From NCBI RefSeq assembly GCF_040958095.1, contig NC_091195.1, forward strand, positions 23,582,817-23,646,816: a stretch of DNA of 64,000 nt, written 5' to 3'. Origin of the DNA: Procambarus clarkii (Eukaryota > Arthropoda > Malacostraca > Decapoda > Cambaridae). This document shows, piece after piece, positions 40,657 to 52,314 of the stretch. A program made the position numbers and the translations under genes. The notes beneath the pieces are model-generated. The model ran no database searches, was not told the DNA's origin, and saw only the letters and a program-made list of their open reading frames with translations. The number at the start of each line of letters is the position of its first letter. Position 1 is the first letter of the stretch.

Positions 40657-41640
40657 AGAGAGAGGGCAGCCTCCCGCCCCCACAACACACTACCTCGCCT
40701 CACACCCAGGCACCCACACCTCCTGTGGCACCTGCCACACCTCTGTGGCACCTGCTACACCTCCTGCTGCACCTGCCACACCACCTGCGGCACCTGCCAC
40801 ACCACCTGCGGCACCTGCCACTCAAGATCTTAGACCTGCAACTCAAGACGTTCTCCCTCTTGATGTTGCAAGATGTTGCATATTTCAGACCAATTATATT
40901 AGGTTAGTATGTATTATGTTTTATATCTTGATACTATATCATAAATAATTGTAAATATAAAGCTGCTGTCTTTTTTTTTATTTTTTTTTATTTTTTTTTT
41001 TTATTTATTTTTTTTTTAATAATTTTTTTTTTTTTTTTTATCAGGCGATCTTCATGGAACTTACACACCTTACTGAAGGAATGCCAATCTACAAGGGTGG
41101 TAATTTTGATTGAAATTGGTAGTTCATCAACCTCAGCCAAAGGTGGCTGAACTTTGACCTTCATTTTTTACAGGTAACTAATTTGCAACTATATGGTTAA
41201 ATAACTTTTTTATTTATTATTCAATTTACATGGAACTTGCACATTATATGTAGAGTCTGTGCCTCTAAAAACTCAAGTTATATATTTCCCCTAAGATCAT
41301 TTATTGATTTTATATATATTTATAAACATCATTTTGTTGCATAATTTTTTGGGTGAACTTTGAAAATTTGTATTATTGCACTAAATAGGTTTGGGATAAT
41401 AATGCCACTAGACAACCTTTATTATATAGTATTGTGATAGCTGAGTATCATAGAAATAATATCAGTTGATATTTGTATTTGTTATATCAACTTTAAAACA
41501 TGTAAAAAAATGGTTAAAAAAAGTTTTTTTTTTTTTCTCCCTCTCTATTTAGGCTGCGATGCTGAAACTTGGACCACTTGCAGCCCTCTTCACGTGTAAC
41601 ACGTCAATAAATTTTCATTGCACTAGAACAACTTTTATGA

Positions 41641-42652
41641 ACCCTAACTATCGCCCCCTTAATGCTTCACCTCACCAGCAACATCATCTCCATAATACTG
41701 CACAACAAACTCAGTCCTCTCCACCTCTCTTCCCTCACCCACCACCTCCACCTTATTCTCCTCTTCAGAACCTTTCATATGAACGAGTCACTGCCTGTGT
41801 ACAAGCTGCTTATCTGAAGGCCAAGGACGATGGCCGTGACTTTGCTGACTATCTTCCTATAATAATAATAATAATAATAATTTTTATTTAGGCAAAGGTA
41901 CATACATAAAGAGATTTTACAAAGTTTGTTGGCTTTATAGATAGGAGCTAGTACATACAATGCCTAAAGCCACTATTACGCAAAGCTAAGTAAGCTAAGA
42001 GGCGTTTTGAGCGAATGGAGGGGGTGAAAGTGAAATGTGGTTTGTGTGTTGTTTTAGGAATGGATTTTTTCTCACTCATAACGGCCTTCCTAGTATCTCT
42101 GTTCCTCCTACTCAGCTATTGCGCTCTGATCCATTCTCGCCTACAGTCCTCACTCCACAAAACACCACGACTTCAACTGAGGAAAATACTACAGTTCCCC
42201 CACAATGTCCTCCCAACCCACGCCTGACTGCTACAGAAAACGGTGCCACTGACCAAACAGCACATCCTGGACTATCCCAAACTGAATCATCCATGTCAAA
42301 AGCACCTTCACCCTCTTCTCCCAACATTGTCCCCTCCACTTCTAATCTGACTTCAAACACTACAACCTCTGATACCTCTCACCCGGTTCCTGCCAACAAG
42401 CCTTCTGCCTTCCTCCATCCCCCAACAACTCCAGTCATTTCTTCTGTAACTCATCTCATCTCGTCCCGAGCCCGCTCAGCAACCCGTTCTCTTACTCCCA
42501 CCTCCCGCTGTCAATTTCCCACAATTCCTACCACCCTCCTCCAAGATGCACCCTCCTCAGTAACTGCCCAAGTCATTGAATCACGCAAACCTCATGCTCC
42601 TGTACATGCACAAAACCCCACCAGCACCCCATCAAAACCTAAAAATTCATAA
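41641..42652 (+). pseudogene. Jockey-like ORF1, C-terminal part
   Basis: After the first insertion the ORF1 frame continues with a His/Gln/Pro-rich linker and NLSYERVTACVQAAYLKAKD, then DGRDFADYLP, where a second insertion interrupts it at about 41859. It resumes near 42066 with NGLPSISVPPTQLL and a long Ser/Thr/Pro-rich tail ending at TAA 42650-42652. The tail is typical of low-complexity ORF1 C-termini. ORF2 starts at the same point, so the two frames just touch. Confidence 0.65.
41859..42000 (-). mobile_element. SINE/LINE 3'-tail fragment with ATA microsatellite
   Basis: On the minus strand it reads GCTTTGCGTAATAGTGGC, ATTGTATGTACTAGCTCC, CTTTATGTATGTACCTTTGC and ends AATAAAAA followed by TTATTATTAT (plus: ATAATA at 41859-41880). 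The microsatellite tail marks the 3' end of a target-primed insertion. I recognise the sequence as very common in decapod genomes, from memory. The right limit is not sharp, since host ORF1 resumes only near 42066. Confidence 0.65.
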
Positions 42653-45393
42653 AGATCATCCAATTTAATGTGCGGGCGTATTTCTCCATTAGACACATGG
42701 TGTCAGATTTTATTGAGATCGAGAGACCTGATGTGCTATTATTAAATAGCACATACATTACGAACTCATATAAAATCAAACATTATGGCTACTCCTCTTA
42801 CCAGTCACCAGATGAAGCACATGAAGGAGTTGCAATACTCATCCGTTCTTCATACAAACACGAACTCCTACACACTCATTGGCTTCACAAACATTTCCTA
42901 GCCATTAAAGTTCACACACAAATGGGGTCTCTCATCATCTGCACAACCTACACCCGTCCTAACACCGACATTCCCATGCAAGATTTCATAACTCTCTTCA
43001 ACCACACTCACTTGCCTGTTTTTCTGCTTGCAGACCTCAATGCACAACATCCTACATTCCACCACAATACCACAAATCAGCATGGCAGACAGCTTCACCA
43101 AATATACACCCAAAAACATCTATTCTTTCTTGGCCCTGATTTCCCCACTTGTTCACACATACAGGTTCTGGCAGGCCTGATCTCATATTCACTAACAGAC
43201 TTGGCAGCAACTTGCAACACTTCATTTCACCAGGGCCCATTACGGGCTCTGATCATATTCCCTTAATTCTCACAGTCTCCACAAATTCTATTCTCATCCC
43301 CAGCACTCCTCAATTCTCATACCTTAGGGCAAACTGGGACATGTTCAAACAACACATTGATGACACTGATCTCACTTATGAATACAATGACAAACATCAC
43401 ACTGACATCGACACACAAGCACGCAACATACAAGACACCATCATTCATGCAGCAAACATCTCCATTCCTAAAACAACACACAAACCACATTTCACTTTCA
43501 CCCCCTCCATTCGCTCAAAACGCCTCTTAGCTTACTATCACACTAGATTCTTACAAAACATACATCGTCATGGACAAATACTATGGGACCTAACAGCATT
43601 AAAAAACCACATCCTTAACAGCCTAGATGAAGATCACACAAAACATTGGAAACACCTCATAGAACAAGCAGAACAATACAGAAAATTGACACCTCAAGAA
43701 TTCTGGAAACAAATCAAACAATTACAAGGATCAACTCACACACCGTTTAAATACCTTCTACATAATAACAACAAAATCACTGATCCTGAAGCAGTACTCA
43801 ACATTTTTAAACACCACTGGGAACAAATCTTTCACCCACATCCTCCTGAACCATTTGCACGCCCCAACATTGAAGCAGTCGAAGACTGGATACACCAAAA
43901 TAGACATGCAACTACACCAGACGACCTCATCCACCTTGACAATCTCAATTCAAACACTGAACTACAGACTCCCCTAACTCTAGCTGATGTCAAGACAGCT
44001 CTCATGGGCACTCGTCGTAGAGCCCCTGGTGCGTCTGGCATTGGACATATCCTTCTTAGACAACTCCCTGCTTCTATCATTACTGCTATCACTAACCTAT
44101 TCAACGCCTCCCTTGCCTCTGGATACTTTCCACTCAACTTTAAATCTGCCACAGCCGTTCTTATTCCAAAACCTGGGAAACCTCACACTGACCCAAAGAA
44201 CTATAGACCCATTAGCCTTCTAGAGACACTTGGCAAAGTCTTTGAAAGGCTGATCAACCAGAGACTTAGAACCCACCTAGAACACAATGACTTACTCACT
44301 AACAAACAGTTTGGATTTCGGCCTCAATGGTCCACTCACGACGCCTTAAACATCATGACTAACTACCTCAGTATCAATCAGCACCAAAGACTTAAGACTG
44401 CACTCATCACTAAGGACGTTGAGAAGGCCTTTGACACTTTTTGGCATGACGGCTAAAAATTCAAACTATGCAACAACTTTAATCTTCCTCTTATCACCAC
44501 CAAACTTCTTTCTAACTACTTGGACAATAGGACAATGAGAATTAAGTTCTTCCGACAACACTCTGACTACTTCAACTTACACGCCGGTGTTCCCCAAGGT
44601 TCTGTTCTTGCCCCAACACTCTACATCCTATACATAAACGACATTCCTGACCCTGTTCATCACACTTCATTAACCATATGTTATGCCGATGATGTCTCTC
44701 ACCTTGTCACCAGCAACACCATTGATACACTAACAAACAGAGCACAAACAGAACTTGATGTTGTCACTGAGTGGGAGTACAAATGGCGTATAAAAACCAA
44801 CTCCAGCAAATCTAAAATCACCTACTTTTTCTGCAAAAGAACTATTCGCCCAATTCCTCTCAAACTCTATTCATACACTTAAAATCCTACTTATATCTCT
44901 GTATCTCCCTCCTCCACAGTCCTTGGACTCACATTTGATCGACAACTACTCTTTAACACACATTACACAGAAACATGCAATAGCTCTTCAAGCCATGAAA
45001 AAACTGTACAGACTTAGATTTGCAAAACCTGACACAAAAATGCATCTTTACAAAGCACTTATTAGACCTCTCCTAACATATGCTCCACTAGCTCTTTCTC
45101 TATCTGCACGTACTAACAAAATAAAGCTTCAAAGAATACAGAATAGAGCACTAAGATGGGTACTCAACACCCGATGGCAAGAGTTAAATACCAGTCGAAG
45201 TCTCCATGAAAGTACGAACATTCCTGCCCTATATATCTACTGGAAAACTGTATCAGACAAACAAATTGATAGACTACTCACTTATCATGAACAACACATT
45301 GATTTTCTCCTACACACTCTCAGACTACCACGAAACAATCATAACCTCTTCTCTACCATTCATGATCCTCCTCCTAACTCTGTATTTCGTTAA
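42652..45393 (+). pseudogene. Jockey-like ORF2: endonuclease and reverse transcriptase
   Basis: It opens with KIIQFNVRAY, the usual start of an apurinic-type endonuclease. The endonuclease shows LADLNAQH near 43030 and, after a frameshift near 43155, SGRPDLIFTN and SDHIPL. The reverse transcriptase follows: LIPKPGKPHTDPKNYRPISL (about 44160), motif A DVEKAFDTFWHDG, motif B AGVPQGSVLAPTLY (about 44585) and motif C CYADDV (about 44680). The C-terminal thumb region, with KLYRLRFAK and IRPLLTYAPLAL, runs to TAA after 45393. Lesions are TAA at 44454-44456 right after motif A, TAA at 44880-44882 and a frameshift near 44970. The enzyme would nick target DNA and prime cDNA synthesis there. All catalytic residues I can read are kept, so inactivation came from nonsense and shifts. 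No RNase H domain is evident. Confidence 0.9.
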
Positions 45394-46552
45394 ACTTTAG
45401 CTCTCAACACCCAGCATCCATTATCATTACATATTCAGCTCTCAACAACCAGCACAAACCATCCGTAAAAAGTTCAGCCCTGACGCTCTTGAGCCAATCA
45501 CTGTGATGTTGTGAGTTTGTGATGTCCCGATGTTGTCACTGAAAACACCCGACTGAGTCCCTGCCTCGAATGCCGCAACCAAACGACACGCAGCTGGGTT
45601 TAGCCCTGGCACTTTTTCTCTTACAAATCTTCTTCCTCTCACCCCCCCTTACCTTCTTCTGTCCCCACTTCCAAGCTCGCCCCAATGGGCATCTTCTCCT
45701 GTATTATTATGATTCTGATTCTGGCCACTATCTCTCGAGTAGCCTCGACGAGGACAGAACGCTCAAAAAATTCTTCAACATTTTAAATTTCGATGAGTTC
45801 AGCCCTGCCTGTCATGTCTGGTTTGCAGTGTTGTTAACCCTGTAAACTCTCAACTATTCCTCGTATGGGAGCCCACTTAGAGCATAAAGGCATAAACACA
45901 CAACGGCATAAAGCCCAGGAGCTCCCGCCATCTACAGGGACGTCCGCGCCTTGGCCCCGCCCACCTCTCTCAGGATTGGTGCGCCAGCCAGCCAATCACA
46001 GCCGGCCGGCCGCTCAGCAGCCAGACTTGCTCTCAGTCAGCTACAAGTTCTCTCGTCGCCAAGTCGCGCAGTTAAGGCCTTGGCAACTGAACTTTGACCC
46101 AACCAGCTCTACAGACGCTTACAGCAGAATGATGTCCAAATAAACCCATCCCACCCATCCTCATCCTCCTTATTCTCTCCCTGCCTGTACAACAACACTC
46201 CACACACACACTCACTCAATGCACAACCTACTAATCATAGAATTAAGATGTGAATAAGGCTGTCTTTCTAAACTGTTTCTAACTCTTGTATTTCGCCATT
46301 CCAAACGATCATTCCCGAGCGGTAGCCAAAACTGGGTTCTTGAAATTCTTGCGAAGGTTTAAAGGGGAACTAGCAGGCTTAGCCTATCGATAGGTTCAAT
46401 TACCAACTGTTCAAGTAGCTCTAGTTGCCTAACAAATAGAAGTTAGCAGCCTCGGCCGAACTAACACCCATCAGCCACTTAGTCTACCAAGACACAACAC
46501 AAACATCCACCTTAGTACAGATTAGACTAGGCTTCCTGGCCCCCACAAGGTC
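45394..46552 (+). other. inter-element region: 3' UTR of element 1 and leader of element 2
   Basis: No supported gene. A short frame at 45570-45845 has a hydrophobic Leu/Phe-rich start and an acidic end, but no recognised domain. A CpG- and CCGG-rich block near 45930-46020 contains CCAATCA, as expected of a retrotransposon leader or promoter. The border between the two elements is not visible. Confidence 0.45.
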
Positions 46553-47971
46553 ATGGCGACCAAAGTCAGGTTCACTGACGAATCTGGCCAGATTCGTTCT
46601 CCAGCCCAACTACTTGAAGTAATTCATGAGATCACCCAGATTACCTACAAAAAATGTGTTCAAAATAACAACGGGAGCCATCTTGTTGGTACACAATGCA
46701 GACCTTTCAGAACTCCTTTCGACCGACAGTCTGAACAAACTATTGGAGTAGGTGGATCACAGTCTATCCCCCGGCCGAATTCCAAGCCAAACGCACCATT
46801 TTTGTACATAGGATCCACTGCAGAAATCTGGAGAAAAAACAGTGATATTAAAATAATTCAGGCCCACTGGTTCACAACTCAATCCCACAACAACCAAATA
46901 CTGAAGCTAACTCTGGCTTCACCGGAGCAAGCAGCACAAGTCTGCAACCTTGGCTTTTCTGCATTTGGCATCAAGTCTGGCCCTGACAAAATCACCCTAC
47001 AGAGGTTTCACAAGCTCAAACAATGCTTCAAATACTTCCTGTATGACCACTATTCCAGTGCATGCAACATTGAAATCCCCAAGTGCAGCAGATGTGCAGG
47101 GGAACACAACTACAGGGAATGCACAAACCCAACACCCAAATGTGCACTATGCAATGGTGCACACATTGCAATCTCTCATTTGTGTCCCCCAAAAACAGGA
47201 TGCAATCAAGCAAGCACAAGAAACGGTGACAAAAGCCCGTCAACAAGCAGCAATCACCATTCCTGCCCCTCCTCCACCAGTAAACGCCTGGGGGTAACCC
47301 CAACCAACAAGAGGCACAATGGCCTGTCCACATGTCCATGGACTCGTTGGCCTACCTGTCTCCTAACAACACAACAGCCGCCGGCCAGGCCCAAGCACAA
47401 ACCAACAACCCCAACCCAAGTACTCTCCACCCCAGGCCTCATCCAATGCTCAAGAGACACCAAACTCCCAGAATCAACCCGGCCCCTCCACCCCGACAAA
47501 CTAGTAAACACCCAGGTCCACCCTTCCTACAGTAGTCCCAGACAGGATTATACTCAAAGCCCTCACAAGCACCCTTGCCATAAGAAACCCTAGACGCAAT
47601 CAGCGCCTCACACACCGCAGTTCCACACCCAGCAGTTCCACACACCATTGTTCTAAGAGGCTCAGGGCCAACTCTAGCAGCCGAAGCTCATCCCCTGAGG
47701 ACAGGATAAGGGCAAGCAACACCCCTAATACTCCATCTGTGAGTGACTCTAGCACTACAGACGTGGATATCGAGAACAGTATCGTCAACAAAGACCCCTC
47801 AATTGTACAGCAACGTGTGGGAAAACCTTATCCAACCCCCTGCCGGAAATAGGAACATATTCCCTGGTCCAAAAGACCTATCCTCCACCTACACACACAC
47901 ATCAGAAGCCAAACCGAAGTTAACACCACTGGCACTCGAACCAAACAAACACATACGACTCACAACCAATA
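46553..47971 (+). pseudogene. Jockey-like element 2 ORF1 (zinc knuckle protein)
   Basis: From ATG 46553 (MATKVRFTDESGQIRSPAQL) the frame includes a middle domain ending near SAFGIKSGPDKITLQRFHK, then three knuckles. The first is CFKYFLYDHYSSAC, where tyrosine replaces the second cysteine. The second is CSRCAGEHNYREC and the third CALCNGAHIAISHLC. Downstream the protein appears to shift frame near 47195 (another frame gives QDAIKQAQETVTKARQQ and APPPPVNAWG) and again near 47290-47330. The 3' part is Pro/Ser/Thr-rich and broken by stops before ORF2. The role is RNA binding in the retrotransposition particle. Its gene order and knuckle spacing match element 1, but the sequence is clearly different, so it is a separate family. 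Confidence 0.8.
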
Positions 47972-50731
47972 ATGAGGATCACCATTCTTCAAGTGAATAT
48001 CAGACACTACTTCAACAACAGATACCTCCTCACCCTGGAGGTAGCCAGACTTAACCCAGATATTATCTTACTCAATGAATCAGCGGTTAGACAGGACCAG
48101 CACATCTCTCTTTGGGGATATTCTACTAGGGAGGTCAACAGGGGGATGCACAGCGGGGTGGCAATCCTAATAAAGAGAAGGCTTTCCTACCGCCCCATCC
48201 TCATAGAAGATGACCACTTCCTTGCAATAGAACTCACCACCTCACACGGCCCCCTAATCGTCTGCACCGCATACCTACCCCCAAGACTCACTTACTTCCC
48301 CTCCATCCCACTCAACAGGCTGCTCGACAGGACACTCCCAACTATAATTGCAGGAGACCTGAATGCCCACCACCACCAGGCCCTATTTAACGCTCCTACC
48401 AGAGCAGACCTAAAGGGCAGACAGCTCTTCAGTTTAATGCAAAACAGAGACCTCTCCTTCGAAGGCCCCCACTTCAAGACATTCTTTGCGGGCAATGTGA
48501 GGGGCTCCCCTGACATATTACTGACCAACAGAGACTGTGACCTTTTCCACTGCAGAGTGACCCCAGGCAAAAACGTGGGGTCGGACCACATCCCTGTGGT
48601 CACCATCCTCCATGCTACCCCCTTCTGGTTTGTGACACCTCCCAGGCCCAGACTGGAAACCATGCGAGCCTGGGACTATGACACCTTCCTCACTGACGAC
48701 CTCATCATCGAGTTTGACAACCTACCCACCCAAACAATAGACCAAGCAGTAAACACCATCCACAACCACATCTAGCTTGCAACTGAGTCCATCTGTGAAA
48801 GATCCACCACCAATATAAACCGACCTAAGAAATCAGAGGTAAAATGAATGACTACCAACGAGCCTGTCAAAGCCACTACCAAACTGGCCAGCCACCAGTG
48901 TTGTTCCTACAAACACTCAGAAGGGGAACCTTAGACCTAATGCTAACTCATAAGAGCCACATATGGGGAACCCTTGTGAGATAGGCCAACCAGTAAAAAA
49001 AGGAGCCGGGAGCCTTCTGGCGTAAGATCAGACAGCTCTTGGGATCGGCTAACCCCAGCCTCACCTGCCTCATACACACATTCCTGGAAAAGATGACGAG
49101 GAACAACAGAAAAAAATAGAAGACCCACAAGAACAGGCTGACCTCATCGGTGCAGTATGGAAAAAAGACACTCACGGCTTCAAACAGCAGAGCCTTCAAC
49201 AACATTCACTTCATCCGTGTCTACCAATGGACAACAGAAAACGCCGCCTCCCTTCTCAACACCCCCTTGATAGACCTGACAACCCTCCAAGACGACCACC
49301 CACTAACAAGACCCAGAACTATGGTAGAGATGAGAGGAGTCATTAAAAACATCCAAGATAAGGCGCCACGATCATCGGCGATCAAAGCAAAGCAGATCAA
49401 ATTCCTAGCAGGCAATTTTCTGCAATCCCTACTCAACCTATTCAATGCCATGCTGGCTTCTGGTCACATTCTCTTAGCTTTCAAATCGGCCAAGATGATA
49501 TTCATTCCCAAACCCAAGAAAGACCCTCACCAGCCTGGCAACTACCATACAATCTCCCTCTTAGATACAATAGGCATATGCTTTGAAAAATTCATGTTCA
49601 ACCGTCTTAACTACTACATGGAGTACAACAACCACTTCACAGAAAAACACTTTGGCTTTCGAGCACAAAGGTCAACCCAACACGCAATAAACAATGTACG
49701 ATGCTGTGAGCTCAATTCGCCAGAAAAAAACAGGTAGTCCTGATTGCGAAGAGGGACGTCCAATAGGCCTTCGACAGCTTATGGCACGATGGTCTGGTGT
49801 ACAAATTAGCAGAATTACCAGTCCAAAACTGGACCCTCATCAGGCTGATCAGAAACTTCCTAAAGAACAGACAAGTTACTCCCAGTTTCAAGGCGAAAGC
49901 TGCATCAATCTTCACCCCAACAGCTGGAGTCCCCCAAGGGTCGTGCCTGAGCCCGGTCTCCTTCAAATTTTTGTAAATGTCCTGCCCCAACCGGAGTACA
50001 GGGACACCATTATTGTCCAATTAACGGACGACGAAGCACACGTAATAACATCTAACCCAAGTAGCCAAGCAGCTAAACATGCAACTGTAACCCGTAAGAC
50101 GAACATAGAACTAGCCAGGACTACTAACTGGGAAAGAAAATGGAGGATCATCACTAACCCAGAAAAGATCCAAATAAGCACTGTCAGATGTATGGCCTTC
50201 TGAATTGAAAACGAGGGGGGGGGGGGGATAAGGATCAGGGGTGAACCCATAGACATCTCAAACTCCAACACAGTGCTCGGATACAACTTCAACAAGCTAC
50301 TCAACTCCACTCAGAACGTCTCCAAGAAGACAGCGATGGCTAGGGGTTCCCTGTTGAGGCTCTTCCGCTTTAGGCAACCCCCATCCCACATCAAGCTCCA
50401 CCTGTACAGAATGATAATAAGACCTAGCCTGGAGTACCCTTACGTCCCTCTGAACCTTACCAACAAAACCAACATGCTGAAGATCCAACGGGTACAAAAT
50501 AAAGCACTTCACTTTGCAGTGGGCCTGGCACTGATGAATATGGTAAGAACAGACCAACTCCATGAGACACTCAACATAATGCCAATGAACATCAGGCTCA
50601 GCTACCTGGCCAGAAGGCAGCTGTACCGCATGAAGCACATGTATGCCCCAGACCCCGAAGATCCCTACGAAGCAATAAACACCACCAGTGACTACGAGAT
50701 CCATGAACCACCACACAGACCAGAAGAATAA
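47972..50731 (+). pseudogene. Jockey-like element 2 ORF2: endonuclease and reverse transcriptase
   Basis: The endonuclease domain is intact from ATG 47972 (MRITILQVNIRHYF) to TAG after 48772. It includes ARLNPDIILLNES, AGDLNAHH (about 48355), GSPDILLTN and GSDHIPVV. Between 48776 and 49150 the frame is shredded. The reverse transcriptase resumes at 49150 with FIPKPKKDPHQPGNYHTISL and HFGFRAQRSTQHAI, then shifts near 49730. Motif A follows as KRDVQ-stop-AFDSLWHDG with an in-frame TAG. Motif B is AGVPQGSCLSP (about 49925). Motif C, in another frame, is QLTDDEA instead of the usual Y/F-A-D-D. A run of G (50214-50227) lies in the next gap. The C-terminal region (50273-50731), with MARGSLLRLFRFRQPP and RPSLEYPYVPL, is open. 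At least four lesions make it inactive. Confidence 0.88.
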
Positions 50732-50917
50732 CTTTCTAACAAAAAGTGATCAGACACATCCATGATCAGGCCTTCCCAAGACCTCAAATATTAAGTGGCC
50801 TACCAGACGACCTAGATGAGTGGCCCATCCGGGAACCGATCTATACTTAATAAAGAATTAAAAAATAAATAAAAAAAATATATAAATAAATAAAAAATTA
50901 AAAAAAATAGAAAACAA
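50732..50917 (+). other. 3' end and A-rich tail of element 2
   Basis: A short 3' UTR is followed by TTAATAAAGAATTAAAAAATAAATAA-like A-rich sequence (about 50848-50917), interrupted by T but overwhelmingly A. AATAAA gives a polyadenylation signal. This is the expected end of a target-primed insertion, with a decayed poly(A) tail. Confidence 0.7.
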
Positions 50918-51254
50918 CAAAACTTTTTTTGTGCTACCAGAAGAGTAACTACCGTGATGTTGCTAAGATTAAACTCTTGCAGCCAACTCCACCTAGGGCT
51001 TCCAGACACCAGCTAGGACACAAACACTAGCCACCCAGCCAAAGTACTGGCAACCTAACATACCACAAACTCAAATAAACGACACACATATGTCAACCCA
51101 TGGTGGACAGGCCACCGAACTTTCTAACCTTCTCTCTCTCTACACCCGCATCCTCTTCCAGAATTTCACCTCCCCATACCCTCTACCTCCCCTATCCGTT
51201 CCAAATCCTTTGGACATCAAAGAAAAGAGCCCACTTAGTTCAAGAATGATTTTT
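50918..51254. other. unassigned stretch, no gene seen
   Basis: Non-repetitive sequence with a CT-rich block near 51120-51200. It may belong to the 3' UTR of the minus-strand element that follows, but no motif supports this. Confidence 0.4.
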
Positions 51255-52080
51255 CTCGCCCGGTGTTGAACTTTTTCTTAAGCAAATGTACCTTTCTGAA
51301 GCTGAGGTCTCTATGCTTCAATACGATAATACAAATACCAGAGATTTATACTGTTAAAAGAAAAATAGTTACTCTATTTTCTCTGAAATCAAAGTTATGG
51401 CTGACTATTCCTAGGACATGGTTGGGTTTTTTTACTGCAGTTTCTACTTGTTGAGCAACTTTTACTGATTTGTGGATTCTGACTCCAAGGTCCTTCTTCA
51501 TCAATCTCCAGCAAGGTAGTATTTTTTATTTGATAGTTGTTATGTGCAATTTCATGCCCCACATGCAAGGTCTTTGCATTTTTCGAAGTTAAAGAGCATC
51601 TGCCAATCGTCTGATACTTGTGGAGTTCAAGTAGATCGCTTTGCTAGGCCTCAATATTATGTTCACTCCCTACTTTACCCTAAATCTTAGCGTCATCTTC
51701 AATTTTGATGATATGGTTTGTGATATTCTATTCTTTGTTATTGATGAATATGACAAAAAGGGTTAGTCTCAAAATGGAACCTTGCAGTACTCCACTCACC
51801 ACATTTCTCCAGTCAGAGATATTTCCGTTTAGGACGACACTTTGCTTTGTTTTAATCATTGTTTGATCCATTCTAGTATTCATATATTCCATGTGCTTGT
51901 CCTTTCCATGTCATTCTTTCATGTGGTACCTTATCAAAAGCTTTAGCAAAGTTTATGTATACTACATGTATTGGAAGTCCTTGTCTGAATAGCTGGTTGA
52001 AATTTCCAAAACCTGGAGCAGTTTGTATGGCATGATTTATTTTTAAGAAGGTCATTGTTGTGACCCAATGTGTAGACGTG
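51255..52080 (-). pseudogene. decayed CR1/L2-like reverse transcriptase
   Basis: Reading leftward from about 52060, the fragments are in family order: VVYINFAKAFDKVPHE (motif A, about 51970), SGVLQGSILRLTLF (motif B, about 51790), IKIEDDAKI (motif C, with IEDD in place of F/Y-A-D-D, about 51710), LTSKNAKTLHVGHE (about 51580), and LGIVSHNFDFREN (about 51400). The last piece, near 51290, corresponds to the usual Leu-Glu-Lys-Val-Gln region. They lie in different frames with many stops, so this is an old copy. The enzyme class copies element RNA into DNA at a nicked target. The right side is cut off exactly where a candidate solo LTR begins (52081). The match is from pattern recognition only. Confidence 0.75.
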
Positions 52081-52314
52081 TGTAACACGGGGGGAGGGGG
52101 GGGGGGGGGGGTATCGGCTCTCCTCCGTTCTTTACCCCTTACCTCAACCCGTATTCTGAATTATTTCTCTACAATCCAAGAGACCCCAGAGCTACTACTC
52201 TAAGCCGAATCCCACGCCACGTGGTCTTAAGCCGTTTGACTGGCCAAGATCCTACAGCCTCACAACGTGGTACCTGACTCCTAGTAAACACTAGAATCAC
52301 CTTTATGTCGCCAC

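Larger units (their letters stand above)
40138..41640 (+). mobile_element. nested insertion of unknown class in ORF1
   Basis: This roughly 1.5-kb stretch separates two parts of ORF1 and has no similarity to it. It starts GTGGCGTTATAATTG right after CTTAAG and contains an 11-bp hairpin, a CpG-rich block with a short basic reading frame and Pro/Ala repeats. Long T-rich tracts follow (40970-41040). Three loosely similar segments with ATGGAACTTACAC/ATGGAACTTGCAC/CTGAAACTTGGACC lie near 41053, 41229 and 41563. The right limit is uncertain (41550-41640). No terminal repeats or clear target duplication were found. Confidence 0.5.
39346..45393 (+). mobile_element. Jockey-like non-LTR retrotransposon 1, near full-length but dead
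   Basis: It shows the order zinc-knuckle ORF1, then endonuclease plus reverse transcriptase ORF2, all on the plus strand. ORF1 is frameshifted and holds two nested insertions. ORF2 has at least two frameshifts and two nonsense codons. Coordinates cover the coding part only; leader and 3' UTR extend on both sides. A second element of the same general type follows on the same strand from 46553. Confidence 0.85.

Noticed and set aside
51255..52080. A live CR1/L2-like polymerase
   Set aside because: Motifs are scattered over several frames with many stops and motif C is altered; it is a relic.
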